A DNA stretch of 55,000 bases from Sulfitobacter albidus (GTDB lineage Bacteria > Pseudomonadota > Alphaproteobacteria > Rhodobacterales > Rhodobacteraceae). Of this stretch, positions 26,902 to 36,617 are shown piece after piece. The stretch is taken from assembly GCF_018200035.1 (NCBI RefSeq), contig NZ_CP073581.1, forward strand, positions 1 through 55,000, in the 5' to 3' direction. A program made the position numbers and the translations under genes. The stretch's first letter is position 1. The number at the start of each line of letters is the position of its first letter. The notes below the pieces were generated by a model. That model searched no databases. It was not told the origin of the DNA and saw only the letters and a program-made list of their open reading frames with translations.

Positions 26902-29670
26902 ATGTCTGCGACTGTTACATTCACGCTCGATGGCAAGACCGTCGAGGCGGAGGCGGGCATGACCATTTGGGAAGTGGCCAATGGCCGCGGTCTCAAGATC
27001 CCGCATCTGTGCCACAAACCGGCGCCGGGCTATCGCCCCGATGGCAATTGCCGTGCCTGTATGGTCGAGATCGAGGGGGAGCGTACGCTGGCGGCCTCCT
27101 GCATCCGCGAACCCGCAGAGGGGATGGTCGTCACCACCGACAGCGCCCGCGCGACATCCGCGCGCAAGATGGTGGTTGAGTTGCTGATGGCCGATCATCC
27201 GGAGCGCGACGAGGCCCACGACCGCTCCAGCCACATGTGGGATGTCGTTGATGCGCAGGGCGCCGATACGAGCCGTTTCCCGAAGATGGAAGAGGGGCGC
27301 ATTCCGCTGCTCGACGACAGCCATGTGGCGATGAGCGTCAACCTTGATGCCTGTATATCCTGCGGGCTGTGTGTGCGCGCGTGCCGCGAGGTGCAGGTCA
27401 ACGACGTGATCGGTATGTCCGGGCGCGGGGCGGATGCCTATCCAACGTTTGATATGGCCGATCCGATGGGCGCCTCCACCTGCGTGGCCTGCGGCGAATG
27501 TGTGCAGGCCTGCCCGACCGGCGCGCTCTTGCCCGCCACCGTAACCGATGAGAACCAGCGCGGCGACACGGCGGATTTCGACAGCGAGGTCGAAAGCATC
27601 TGCCCGTTCTGCGGTGTTGGCTGCCAGATCTCGATGAAGATCAAGGACAACAAGGTCAAATACGTCGAGGGGATCAACGGGCCCGCCAACGAGGGGCGGC
27701 TGTGCGTCAAGGGCCGCTTTGGCTTTGACTACATCCATCACGATCACCGGCTGACAAAACCACTGATCCGTCGCGACGACGCGCCCGCCAAGGGGCTGAA
27801 CGTGGATCCCGGCAACTATCTGGAAGTGTTCCGCGAGGCGACATGGGACGAGGCGCTGGAGCGGGCGGCAAACGGGTTGCGCGCGATCGGCGGCACGGGG
27901 GTTGCGGGCTTTGGCTCTGCCAAATGCACCAATGAGGAGGCCTATCTGTTCCAGAAGATCATCCGGCAGGGGTTTGGCCACAACAACGTCGATCACTGCA
28001 CCCGGCTGTGTCACGCCTCGTCGGTCTCTGCCCTGTTGGAGAACGTGGGCAGCGGCGCGGTGTCGGCCACCTTCAACGAGATCGAGAACGCCGATGTGGC
28101 CATCGTCATCGGCGCCAACCCGATCGAAAACCACCCCGTCGCGGCCACCTATTTCAAGCAGTTCACCAAACGCGGCGGCAAGCTCATTGTGATGGATCCG
28201 CGCGGTCAGGCGCTCAAACGTCATTCCTCGCATATGCTGCAATTCCGGCCCGGCACGGATGTGTCGATGCTCAACGCGATCATGCATGTGATCGTCGAGG
28301 AAGAGCTGTACGACCAGCAATATATCGAAGCCTACACCGAGAATTGGGAGGCGGAGAAGGCGCACCTCAAGGATTTCACCCCCGAAAAGATGGCAGAGAT
28401 CTGCGGCATTGATGCCGAGACGCTGCGCGATGTCGCCCGCACCTTTGCCGGGGCCAATGCGGCGATGATTTTCTGGGGCATGGGGGTCAGCCAGCACATC
28501 CACGGCACGGATAACTCGCGCTGCCTGATCTCGCTCGCGCTGATGACAGGCCACGTGGGTCGCCCCGGCGCGGGGCTGCATCCGCTGCGCGGGCAGAACA
28601 ACGTGCAGGGCGCCTCTGACGCCGGGCTGATCCCGATGTTCCTGCCGGATTATCAGTCGGTGACCGACGATGGCGTGCGCTCTGCCTTTACCGAGGTGTG
28701 GGAAAGCGGCGACTTCAGCGCGCAGAAGGGTCTGACCGTGACCGAGATCCTCGATGCCGTGCACGCGGGCGACATTCGCGGCATGTACATCCTTGGCGAA
28801 AACCCGGCCATGTCGGACCCGGATGTGGAGCACGCGCGCGATGCGCTCGCGAAGCTCGATCATCTGGTTGTGCAGGATATCTTCATCACCGAAACGGCGA
28901 ATTTTGCCGATGTGATCCTGCCCGCCGCGGCTTTTGCGGAAAAGGCGGGGACAGTGACCAACACAAACCGTCAGGTGCAGATGGGCCGCCCCGCCGTCAC
29001 CCCACCCGGAGAGGCGAAACCCGATTGGTGGATCGAGGTCGAGCTGGCCAAGCGTCTGGGGCTTGAGTGGTCCTACACCTCCCCGGCGGACGTGTTTGCC
29101 GAGATGAAGCTGAACATGAAATCGCTCGACAACATCACGTGGGAGCGGCTGGAGCAGCAGAACGCGGTGACCTATCCATCGTTGTCGCCAGAGGATCCCG
29201 GTCAGGCGATCGTCTTTGCCGACGGGTTCCCGCGTGCGGATGGGCGTGCGCGCTTCACCCCCGCGAGCATCATCGCGCCCGACGATACGCCCGATGCCGA
29301 ATATCCGATGATCCTGACCACGGGGCGGCAGTTGGAGCATTGGCACACCGGTTCGATGACCCGCCGCTCGACGGTGCTGGACGCGGTGGAGCCGGAGGCG
29401 AATTGCTCGCTGCACCCGTCGACCCTGCGCAAGCTGGGGGTGGAGCCGGGCGAATTCGTGCGCCTGACCACCAAACGCGGCAGCATCGAGATCATGGCCC
29501 GGATGGATCGCGCCGTGTCGCCCGACATGGTGTTCCTGCCCTTCGCCTATGTCGAGGCGGCGGCGAACATCCTGACCAACCCGGCGGTCGATCCCTACGG
29601 CAAGATCCCGGAGTTCAAATTCTCTGCCGTGCGGGTGGAAGCGGCGAAAACGGCGGTCGCGGCGGAATAG
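26902..29670 (+). CDS. fdhF: Molybdenum formate dehydrogenase alpha subunit (FdsA/FdhF-like)
   Basis: 922 residues. Order: plant-type 2Fe-2S domain (C37, C50, C53, C67), a His/Cys cluster region, two 4Fe-4S motifs (CISCGLCVRAC and CVACGECVQAC), then the molybdopterin domains beginning CPFCGVGC. The active-site residue is cysteine in VDHCTRLCHASS, not selenocysteine; no in-frame TGA occurs. A C-terminal molydopterin-dinucleotide domain (TTGRQLEHWHTGSMTRRS) ends the chain. GGAGG 6 bases before ATG 26902 sets the start. It oxidises formate to CO2. The diaphorase subunits normally encoded beside it are absent here, so the electron acceptor is unclear. Confidence 0.92.
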   Translation: MSATVTFTLDGKTVEAEAGMTIWEVANGRGLKIPHLCHKPAPGYRPDGNCRACMVEIEGERTLAASCIREPAEGMVVTTDSARATSARKMVVELLMADHPERDEAHDRSSHMWDVVDAQGADTSRFPKMEEGRIPLLDDSHVAMSVNLDACISCGLCVRACREVQVNDVIGMSGRGADAYPTFDMADPMGASTCVACGECVQACPTGALLPATVTDENQRGDTADFDSEVESICPFCGVGCQISMKIKDNKVKYVEGINGPANEGRLCVKGRFGFDYIHHDHRLTKPLIRRDDAPAKGLNVDPGNYLEVFREATWDEALERAANGLRAIGGTGVAGFGSAKCTNEEAYLFQKIIRQGFGHNNVDHCTRLCHASSVSALLENVGSGAVSATFNEIENADVAIVIGANPIENHPVAATYFKQFTKRGGKLIVMDPRGQALKRHSSHMLQFRPGTDVSMLNAIMHVIVEEELYDQQYIEAYTENWEAEKAHLKDFTPEKMAEICGIDAETLRDVARTFAGANAAMIFWGMGVSQHIHGTDNSRCLISLALMTGHVGRPGAGLHPLRGQNNVQGASDAGLIPMFLPDYQSVTDDGVRSAFTEVWESGDFSAQKGLTVTEILDAVHAGDIRGMYILGENPAMSDPDVEHARDALAKLDHLVVQDIFITETANFADVILPAAAFAEKAGTVTNTNRQVQMGRPAVTPPGEAKPDWWIEVELAKRLGLEWSYTSPADVFAEMKLNMKSLDNITWERLEQQNAVTYPSLSPEDPGQAIVFADGFPRADGRARFTPASIIAPDDTPDAEYPMILTTGRQLEHWHTGSMTRRSTVLDAVEPEANCSLHPSTLRKLGVEPGEFVRLTTKRGSIEIMARMDRAVSPDMVFLPFAYVEAAANILTNPAVDPYGKIPEFKFSAVRVEAAKTAVAAE

Positions 29671-29707
29671 GCTTGTCGTGCCATGTATTTGGGCGTTGAA
29701 CTGACGC

Positions 29708-30634
29708 ATGGCACACGCTGTTTTCATCCAGAACCCCCGCTCGATCTACGCGGACCGCCCGGGGGAGGTGTACCATTTCCCCAAGCAGTACCTTGCGCAG
29801 GTCACCGCCACGATTGGCGATTGGGTGGTGTTCTATGAGAGCAAGAACGCGGGCGCGTTTGGCTATGTCGCGGTGCAGCAGGTTGCGGATGTGGTCCCGG
29901 ATCCGGCGCAGGACGATCATTATTTTGCGATCCTCGACCCGGCCACGCTGCTGGAGTTCGAGCGCGTCGTTCCGCGCCGCAACGCGCAGGACACGGCGTT
30001 TGAATCCGTGCTGCGCGGACCGGACGGCAAACCCTACCGCGCGGGTGCCAATACGCTGGCCGTGCGCACGCTGCCGCCCGCAGATTTTGCGGCCATCGTG
30101 AACCATGGGCTGACCCCGGTTGAGGACGTGTCGGGCATGGCGCGCCGCCCGCTTGAGGACGCGGCCCAGCCGGGGTTTGCCGAGGCGCAGGCGGCATTTG
30201 GCGGCGCACCTTTGGACGTTGACCGCAGGCAGGTTTTGTCGTCGCGCCCCCTGCGCGATGCAGCCTTTGCGCGGCAGGTCAAACGCGCCTACCACAATCG
30301 CTGTGCGATGTCGGGGCTGTCGCTGACCAACGGCGGCGGGCGACCGGAGGTCGAGGCCGCGCATATCCGGCCCGTCAGCGACAGGGGGCCGGACATCGTG
30401 CGCAACGGTCTGGCGCTTTCGGGCACCCTGCACTGGATGTTTGATCGCGGGCTTCTGGGCGTGGCCGAGGATCACAGCATCCTGATTTCGCACAACAAGG
30501 TGCCGCAGGATGTGGTCGCGCGGCTGATCGCGCCCGCGGGGCGCCTTTTCCTGCCGCCCGATCCGCGCCATCATCCGCATGAGAGCTATTTGAAATACCA
30601 CCGCGAAAACGTCTTTGGACAGTTCGCTGCCTGA
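29708..30634 (+). CDS. HNH nuclease with possible N-terminal PUA/EVE-like domain
   Basis: 308 residues. Residues about 1-95 (AVFIQNPRSIYADRPGEVYHFPKQYL ... IGDWVVFYES ... GAFGYVAVQQVADVVPDP) have the strand pattern of PUA/EVE/SRA-like domains, which read modified bases in DNA or RNA. The C-terminal HNH domain (about 190-265) has CAMSG, EAAHIRPV, a glycine-rich turn, RNGLALSGTLHWMFD and RGLL. Together this resembles modification-dependent endonucleases, but the N-terminal assignment rests on pattern only. Start ATG 29708 is 37 bases after fdhF. No methyltransferase lies nearby. Confidence 0.7.
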   Translation: MAHAVFIQNPRSIYADRPGEVYHFPKQYLAQVTATIGDWVVFYESKNAGAFGYVAVQQVADVVPDPAQDDHYFAILDPATLLEFERVVPRRNAQDTAFESVLRGPDGKPYRAGANTLAVRTLPPADFAAIVNHGLTPVEDVSGMARRPLEDAAQPGFAEAQAAFGGAPLDVDRRQVLSSRPLRDAAFARQVKRAYHNRCAMSGLSLTNGGGRPEVEAAHIRPVSDRGPDIVRNGLALSGTLHWMFDRGLLGVAEDHSILISHNKVPQDVVARLIAPAGRLFLPPDPRHHPHESYLKYHRENVFGQFAA

Positions 30635-30655
30635 AACCTGCGCCAAGGATCCTCC

Positions 30656-31858
30656 ATGCACATCGACCCCAACCGTTTCCTTGATGACCTGCACCACCTG
30701 CGCACATTCGGTGCTGCGGGTGTTGGGAAGGGCGTGTCGCGCCCGGCCTATTCCGCCCCTGACATCGCCGCGCGCGCGTGGCTGACGCAGCGCATGGCGG
30801 ATGCCGGGCTGCGGGTCGAGATGGATGCGATGGGCAACCTCTTTGGTCTGGCCAAGGGGCCGTCGATCCTGCTGGGTTCGCATTCCGACAGCCAGCCCGA
30901 GGGCGGTTGGCTGGATGGGGCGCTGGGCGTGATTGCGGGGCTTGAGGTCGCACGCGCGGCGCAGGCAGCGGGCGGGCCTGCGGTGTCGGTTGTGTCGTTT
31001 CAGGACGAGGAAGGGCGGTTTGGCGTGACCACGGGCTCAGCCGTCTGGTCGGGGCAGGTGGCGCAGGCGCGTGCCGATGGCTTTACCGACCACGAGGGCG
31101 TGACGTTGGGGGCGGCGCGGGACGCGTTGGGTGATCTGGTGACGGGGCCTGTGGACCCCGCGCAATTCACCGGGTTCATCGAGATGCATATCGAACAGGG
31201 GCCGGTGATGGACGGCACGGATGACCGCGTGGGCGTCGTCACCGATATCGTCGGCATCCGCGATATGAAGATCACCTTTGAGGGTCAGCAAAACCACGCG
31301 GGCACCACGCCCATGCACCTGCGCCGCGATGCCTTTGCCGCGCTCACCGCGTTCTCGGCGGCGCTTGAGCCGCGGTTTGCCAATGTCGTCACCCCCGCGA
31401 CCGTCTGGACGACTGGCCACGTCGCCCTGCATCCCAACGCCTCGTCGATCGTGCCCGGGCGCGCGGCGTTCTCAATGCAGTGGCGCGATGGCGACGCGGA
31501 CCGGCTGGGCCGGATGGAGCGGATCATCCGCGATCTGGCAGAGGAGGTTGCGCAGGCCCGTGGCCTGACGGTCACCTTCGGTGAGATGCTGGGGCTGGAA
31601 CCAGTCGCGATGGACGCCGCCCTGCGCAGATCGCTGGAAGGGGCAGCCGAAGCACAGGCGCCGGGGGCATGGCGCCGGATGCCCTCGGGGGCGCTGCACG
31701 ATGCCACGAATGTGGCGCGGCTGATGCCGGTCGCGATGCTTTTCACCCCCTCCATCGGGGGGATCAGCCATGCCTTTGAGGAGGACACAGACGAGGCGGA
31801 TCTGGTGCTGGGTCTGCGTGTACTGGCCGACGCAGTGGCCCGGATCGGGCGCGGTTAG
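30656..31858 (+). CDS. M20 family amidohydrolase (hydantoinase/carbamoylase or allantoate amidohydrolase type)
   Basis: 400 residues with binuclear-metal M20 features: [12 protein letters not shown] and [14 protein letters not shown] (H and D ligands), [10 protein letters not shown] with the catalytic and ligand glutamates, HIEQGP, and the lid-domain [16 protein letters not shown] [14 protein letters not shown] final [21 protein letters not shown] supplies the last ligand. This family includes N-carbamoyl-amino-acid hydrolases and AllC. An allantoate role would complete the urate route at 7.6-15.2 kb, but distance prevents a firm call. It converges on the response regulator gene with a 4-base overlap. 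Confidence 0.85.
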   Translation: MHIDPNRFLDDLHHLRTFGAAGVGKGVSRPAYSAPDIAARAWLTQRMADAGLRVEMDAMGNLFGLAKGPSILLGSHSDSQPEGGWLDGALGVIAGLEVARAAQAAGGPAVSVVSFQDEEGRFGVTTGSAVWSGQVAQARADGFTDHEGVTLGAARDALGDLVTGPVDPAQFTGFIEMHIEQGPVMDGTDDRVGVVTDIVGIRDMKITFEGQQNHAGTTPMHLRRDAFAALTAFSAALEPRFANVVTPATVWTTGHVALHPNASSIVPGRAAFSMQWRDGDADRLGRMERIIRDLAEEVAQARGLTVTFGEMLGLEPVAMDAALRRSLEGAAEAQAPGAWRRMPSGALHDATNVARLMPVAMLFTPSIGGISHAFEEDTDEADLVLGLRVLADAVARIGRG

Positions 31859-32555
31859 CTCCAGACCACATCACCCAGAAAGATATAGCCTGCGCCATAG
31901 ATCGTCTTGATGAGTTGCGGGTTCTTGGGGTCCTCGCGCAGCTTGGTGCGCAGGCGGCTGATGCGCACGTCCATCGCGCGGTCGAAACTCTCGGATGCGG
32001 CGCCCCCAGGCTTTCCTGCATCTGCGCGCGGCTGATCAGCCGCTTGGGCGCGTCCAGAAACAGGCGCAGCACTTCGCCCTCGGCGTGGCTGAAGGGGGTT
32101 TCAGCGCCGCCGGCGTCCTCAAGCACGTAGCGGTCGAAATGCGCGGTCCAGCCGTTGAATCGCGCGCTGTTGCCGGCCTGCGGGGTGGGGCGATTGCTGC
32201 GCAGGCGCGCGCGGATGCGGGCGACAACCTCGGCAGGCTCAAACGGTTTGGCGATATAATCATCGGCCCCCAGCTCAAGCCCGGTCACCCGGTCCTGCAC
32301 CTGCGCGCGGCCCGAGATGATGATCACGATCGCACCCTTTTCCAGCGCCAGCCGGTGCACGAGGGTCAGCCCGTCGGTATCGGGCAGCGACAAATCCACC
32401 AGACAGACATCCGGCACGCGGGTTTTCAGCGCCGCCTCGAACGCCGCCGCGCGGCCAAAGCTTTGGGTGTCAAAGCCTGCCTCTGTCAGCGTGTCGGACA
32501 GCAGCGCGCGGATTTCCGGCTCATCGTCGAGGATCGAAATCAGCGGGCGGTTCAT
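31855..32555 (-). pseudogene. Response regulator transcription factor, OmpR type, frameshifted as read
   Basis: Restored length is 233 residues. The receiver domain has DDEPEIR, phospho-acceptor D in VDLSLPDTDG and K in YIAKPFEP. The winged helix reads LRTKLREDPKNPQLIKTIYGAGYIF once repaired. The frame breaks at the CCCCC run 32003-32007 (a G run on the coding strand); one added base restores it. The start overlaps the hybrid kinase stop by 4 bases. It should act on the divergent transport/ligase operon starting near 34.6 kb. Confidence 0.88.
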
Positions 32556-34461
32556 TGCGCGGCGACCGGTTGGGGCCCGAGCAGTCGGGCCAGCGCGTCG
32601 CGTTCGAACGGTTTACGGAGCACCGGCGCGCGGGCCTGTGCGGCGCGAAACAGCGCGTCGTCGGGCGGCAGTGATGTCATGAGCACCAGCGGCGGCGCGT
32701 CTGTGGGCAGGGCAGCCGCAAGATCGAGGCCGGTCGCTTCCCCCTCCAACTGGATGTCGGACAGGATGAGGCCGATGTCGGGCAGATCCGTGAGTAGCGC
32801 CAGTGCTTCGGGCACGCCTGCGGCTTCGATCACCGTGTGGCCCAGATCCATCAGCATGTCGCGCACGACCGCACGCAGATCGTCACGGTCCTCGACCAGC
32901 AGGGCAAGGCCGCTTTGCGCGCTGAGTGCGGGGCGGTAGGGCAAGCGCAGCGTCACGCGCGCGCCGTGGGCGGTATTGCCCAGCCGCACACTGCCGCCCG
33001 CAAGCGTCGCCATGTCGTAGACCATCGGCAGGCCAAGGCCCGTACCCTCCGCCCCTTGGTCGTGAAGAACGGATCGAGCGCCTGTTCCAGCGCCGTCGCC
33101 GTGAAACCGGGGCCGTCGTCGTCCAGTTGCCATTCCAGCCACAGATCGTGCACCCGGCGTACCCCGAGCGCAATGTGCCCGCCCGTGCCCACCGCATCAC
33201 GGGCGTTCAGGATGAGGTTGAGCAGACTGTCCTGCACGGCGCCGCGATCGATCAGCACGGTGCCGATATCTGCGGTCACGTCGATCTCAAGCGTCATGCC
33301 GTCGGGCAGGGCGGGCGTGGCCAGGGCGGCCAGATCGCGCATCAGTGCAGCCACATCCGTGGCTTCGGGGCGCAGCCCGCGCGGGTCGGTCACGCGGCTG
33401 ATCCCGTCGATCAGATCGCCGCCGCGCCGGGTCGCGGCCAGCGTCGCGTCGATCAGCGGGACCGCGCCGGGAGGCAGATCATCCGTCTGCATCAGCTTGG
33501 ATTGCTGGCCCAGAATGATCGTCAGCAGGTTCGAAAAATCATGCGCCAGCCCCGAAATCATCTGCCCCGCCAGCGCGCGGCGGCGGGTCTGTTGCAGGGC
33601 GGCGCGGGTCTGGGTTTCTTCGGTCACGTCCATTGTCAGGATATAGACGCCGCCTGCGTGGTCTGGCGTGAAGGAGGTGCGAATGCGGCGGGCCGACGCG
33701 TCGTCGGTGAACTCCTGCACCGCTGCCGTGCCCGCGTAGGCCGATTGCAGCGCGCCTTCGATCTTGGCAAAAATCGCGGGGCCAAGTGCGTCCTGGATCG
33801 GTTGGCCGAGGATCTCGGATGGGCGGCCCGGCACGATGCTGCCAAGGCGTTGGTTGGAGTAAGTGTATCTCCCGCCCGCGTCCACGTGGGCGATATGGGC
33901 TGGCATCATTTCAGTCGTAAGCCGCGCGCGGGCCTCAGACGCCGTCAGCTGGCGTTGGGTTTCCTCAAGCGTGTGGATCATCGCGGCCAGTTCGCGGTTG
34001 GTCTGCGCGAGCCTTTCGGCATGGGTCAGCACCTGATCGCTGAGCGCACCGGCGCGGGCGCGCAGCAACGTCTCCTGCGCCTTGGTCGCCGAGATATCGG
34101 TGTAGACAGTGACCCAGCCCCCGCCGGGCAGCGGCGATCCCTCGACCGAGATGGTGCGCCCGTTGGCGCGTGCGCGCTCCATGTAGTGCGGGCGGAAGGT
34201 GCGGGCCTGCGCGATCCGCTCCGCGACGAAGCGCGCGACATCCTCGACCTCGCCGTATTCGCCCTGCGCGGCAAGATAGGTAATCGTATCGGCAAAGGAG
34301 GCGCCGGGGGTGACCAGCGCATCGGGCAGCGCGAACATCTGCTGAAATGGCGCGTTGCACAGCACCAGCCGCAGATCGGAATCGTAGATCGACAGGGCCT
34401 GACCGATCAGGTTCAGCCCCGCAATCGTCATCCGGGTGGTATCATCGTCGCCGCGTTGCAT
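32552..34461 (-). pseudogene. Hybrid PAS sensor histidine kinase with C-terminal receiver, frameshifted as read
   Basis: Restored length is 636 residues from ATG 34461. Soluble, with no membrane helix: PAS domain 1 (about 10-125, SIYDSDLRLVLCNAPFQ), a short coiled coil, PAS domain 2 (about 165-290), then the H box GLAHDFSNLLT, the N box LLNLILNARDAV, DDDGPGF and GTGLGLPMVYD. A receiver domain follows with D in LSDIQLEGE and K in LRKPFERD. The frame breaks at CCCC 33052-33055, between FFTTKG and EGTGLGL. An alternative start is the GTG at 34476. Cytoplasmic sensing of an aromatic or acyl compound would fit the neighbouring operon (inference). Confidence 0.88.
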
Positions 34462-34527
34462 CCTATCAGATTGCACCGCACCTGCGCCGTGTCAAAGCCG
34501 CAAATGCCCCGGTTACAATTCGTTAGG

Positions 34528-34579
34528 ATTGCGCAATTCTTGGGAAAAAGTTGACGCGCAGGATCAAGCTGTCATTCTG
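34528..34579 (+). promoter_or_regulatory. Possible promoter and operator of the divergent kinase / acyl-CoA ligase region
   Basis: The 10-bp perfect palindrome ATTGCGCAAT (34528-34537) lies upstream of a TTGACG (34551-34556) with a poor -10 (ATTCTG, 34574-34579) after 17 bases. The palindrome could bind the response regulator. Pattern-based only. Confidence 0.3.
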
Positions 34580-34643
34580 GCGCTCACTGAATCGCGGCTA
34601 ACGCGATCACCCGCGCGGGGCGCGGGATATGGGAGGATACATC

Positions 34644-36617
34644 TTGGCCACACGTGAAAGCTCTTCGGGGCAGTTGCAATCCGTGCCTGCATTGCTGCAC
34701 CGCAATGCCGTGCAATTCGCCAATGCGCCCGCCTACCGGGAAAAGGAATACGGCATCTGGCAAAGCTGGACCTGGTCGCAGACCCGCGAAGAGGTCGAGG
34801 CGCTGGCGCTGGGCTTCATGGAGCTGGACATCAAGGAAGGCGATTTTGTCGCGATCATCGGGCGCAACCGTCCGTACCTTTATTGGGCGATGATGGCGGC
34901 GCAGATGTGTGGCGCGGTGCCCGTGCCGCTCTATCAGGACGCCAACGCCGAAGAGATGGCGTATGTCATGAACCACTGCGGCGCGCGGTTTGCCGTTGTG
35001 GGCGATCAGGAGCAGGTCGACAAGATCATCGACGTGCAGGATCAGCTGCCCGAATTCGAGCGGATGATCTACCTCGACGATCGCGGCATGCGCCGCTACG
35101 ACCATGCCGCACTCGACCAGTATCAGGCGTTGCAGGAACGCGGTCGCAAGGCGCGAGACACACACATCAAAGAGCTGGAGGCGCGGCAGGCCAAGCTGGA
35201 TTACGACAGCACGGGCGTAATGCTCTATACCTCCGGCACGACCGGTAAGCCCAAGGGCGTGGTGCTGAGCAACCGCAACGTGATCGAGACGGCAAAATCA
35301 TCGTCCGAGTTCGACAAGCTGCGGCAATCGGACGATATTCTTGCCTATCTGCCGATGGCCTGGGTGGGGGATTTCATCTTTTCCGTGGGGCAGGCTTTGT
35401 GGACGGGGTTCTGCACCAATTGCCCCGAGAGTGAGCACACGATGCACACCGATCTGCGCGAGATCGGGCCCACGTATTACTTTGCCCCGCCGCGGGTGTT
35501 CGAGACGCAGTTGACCAACGTCATGATTCGGATGGAGGACGCCAGCCGCTTCAAGAAGTGGCTGTTCGACCGCTACATGGCGCACGCGCGCAAGGTCGGT
35601 CCGGCCATTCTGGACGGCAAGGATGTGTCGTTTGGCGACCGTTTGAAATACCGCATGGGCGAGGCGTTCGTGTACGGGCCGCTCAAGAACACGCTGGGCT
35701 TCAGCCGCGTGCGCGTGGGCTATACCGCCGGTGAGGCGATCGGCCCGGAAATCTTTGATTTCTATCGCTCTTTGGGGATCAACCTCAAACAACTCTACGG
35801 TCAGACGGAGGCGACGGTTTTCATCACCGCCCAGCCCGATGGCGAGGTGCGCAGTGATACCGTCGGCGTGACCTGCCCCGGTGTGGAACTGCGGATCGAG
35901 GAAAGCGGCGAGGTGTTCTATCGCTCGCCCGGCGTGTTTGTAGAGTACTACAAGAACCCCGAAAGCACGGCAGACACCAAGGACGCCGAAGGCTGGGTCG
36001 CCACGGGCGACGCAGGCTTTATCGAGCCGGACACCGGCCACCTGCGCATCATCGACCGCGCCAAGGACGTGGGCCAGATGGCGGATGGAAGCCTGTTTGC
36101 GCCGAAATACGTCGAGAACAAGCTGAAGTTCTTCCCCAACATTCTCGAGGCAGTCGTTTTTGGCAACGGACGTGAGGAATGTACCGCCTTCATCAACATT
36201 GACCTGACGGCGGTGGGCAACTGGGCAGAGCGCAACAACATCGGCTATGCGTCCTACCAGGAACTGGCGCGGCATCCGCAGGTGATGGATACGATCCAGT
36301 CCCATGTGGAGGAAACCAACGCCTCTGTCGCGCAGGACGAAATGCTGTCTGGATGCCAGATCCACCGGTTTGTTGTGCTGCACAAGGAACTGGACGCCGA
36401 CGATGGGGAACTGACACGCACCCGCAAGGTGCGCCGCAAGATCATCGGCGAGAAGTATGACGATATCATTAATGCGCTGTACGACGGGTCAAAATCGGTC
36501 TCGACCGAGACCGAAGTGACCTATGAGGACGGGCGCAAAGGGTCTATCAAGGCGACGCTTGAAGTGCGCTCGGCCAAGGTGGTGCCCGTCGAAACCAAGA
36601 AAATGGCCGCTGAATGA
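34644..36617 (+). CDS. Long-chain acyl-CoA synthetase-like AMP-binding protein
   Basis: About 657 residues. It adenylates a carboxylic acid and transfers it to CoA. The P-loop is YTSGTTGKPKGVVLS, followed by GYTAGEAIGPEIF, LKQLYGQTEATV, WVATGDAGFIE and the hinge IIDRAKDVGQ. The region around KDVGQMADG replaces the usual KDLI..GG pattern. GGGAGG at 34631-34636 is well placed for TTG 34644 (LATRESSSG), while an ATG at 34629 overlaps that site, so TTG is preferred. It heads the seven- or eight-gene operon with a Liv-type importer, which suggests that it activates the imported compound. Confidence 0.9.
   Translation: MATRESSSGQLQSVPALLHRNAVQFANAPAYREKEYGIWQSWTWSQTREEVEALALGFMELDIKEGDFVAIIGRNRPYLYWAMMAAQMCGAVPVPLYQDANAEEMAYVMNHCGARFAVVGDQEQVDKIIDVQDQLPEFERMIYLDDRGMRRYDHAALDQYQALQERGRKARDTHIKELEARQAKLDYDSTGVMLYTSGTTGKPKGVVLSNRNVIETAKSSSEFDKLRQSDDILAYLPMAWVGDFIFSVGQALWTGFCTNCPESEHTMHTDLREIGPTYYFAPPRVFETQLTNVMIRMEDASRFKKWLFDRYMAHARKVGPAILDGKDVSFGDRLKYRMGEAFVYGPLKNTLGFSRVRVGYTAGEAIGPEIFDFYRSLGINLKQLYGQTEATVFITAQPDGEVRSDTVGVTCPGVELRIEESGEVFYRSPGVFVEYYKNPESTADTKDAEGWVATGDAGFIEPDTGHLRIIDRAKDVGQMADGSLFAPKYVENKLKFFPNILEAVVFGNGREECTAFINIDLTAVGNWAERNNIGYASYQELARHPQVMDTIQSHVEETNASVAQDEMLSGCQIHRFVVLHKELDADDGELTRTRKVRRKIIGEKYDDIINALYDGSKSVSTETEVTYEDGRKGSIKATLEVRSAKVVPVETKKMAAE

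Noticed and set aside
26902..29670. Selenocysteine formate dehydrogenase
   Set aside because: The active-site position reads cysteine (VDHCTRLCHASS) and there is no in-frame TGA.
26788..29727. 979-codon open frame on the minus strand opposite the formate dehydrogenase gene
   Set aside because: It mirrors a clear, motif-rich plus-strand gene; its residue composition is rich in His, Arg, Gly and Ala, as expected for the antisense of a high-GC gene, and no domain is visible.
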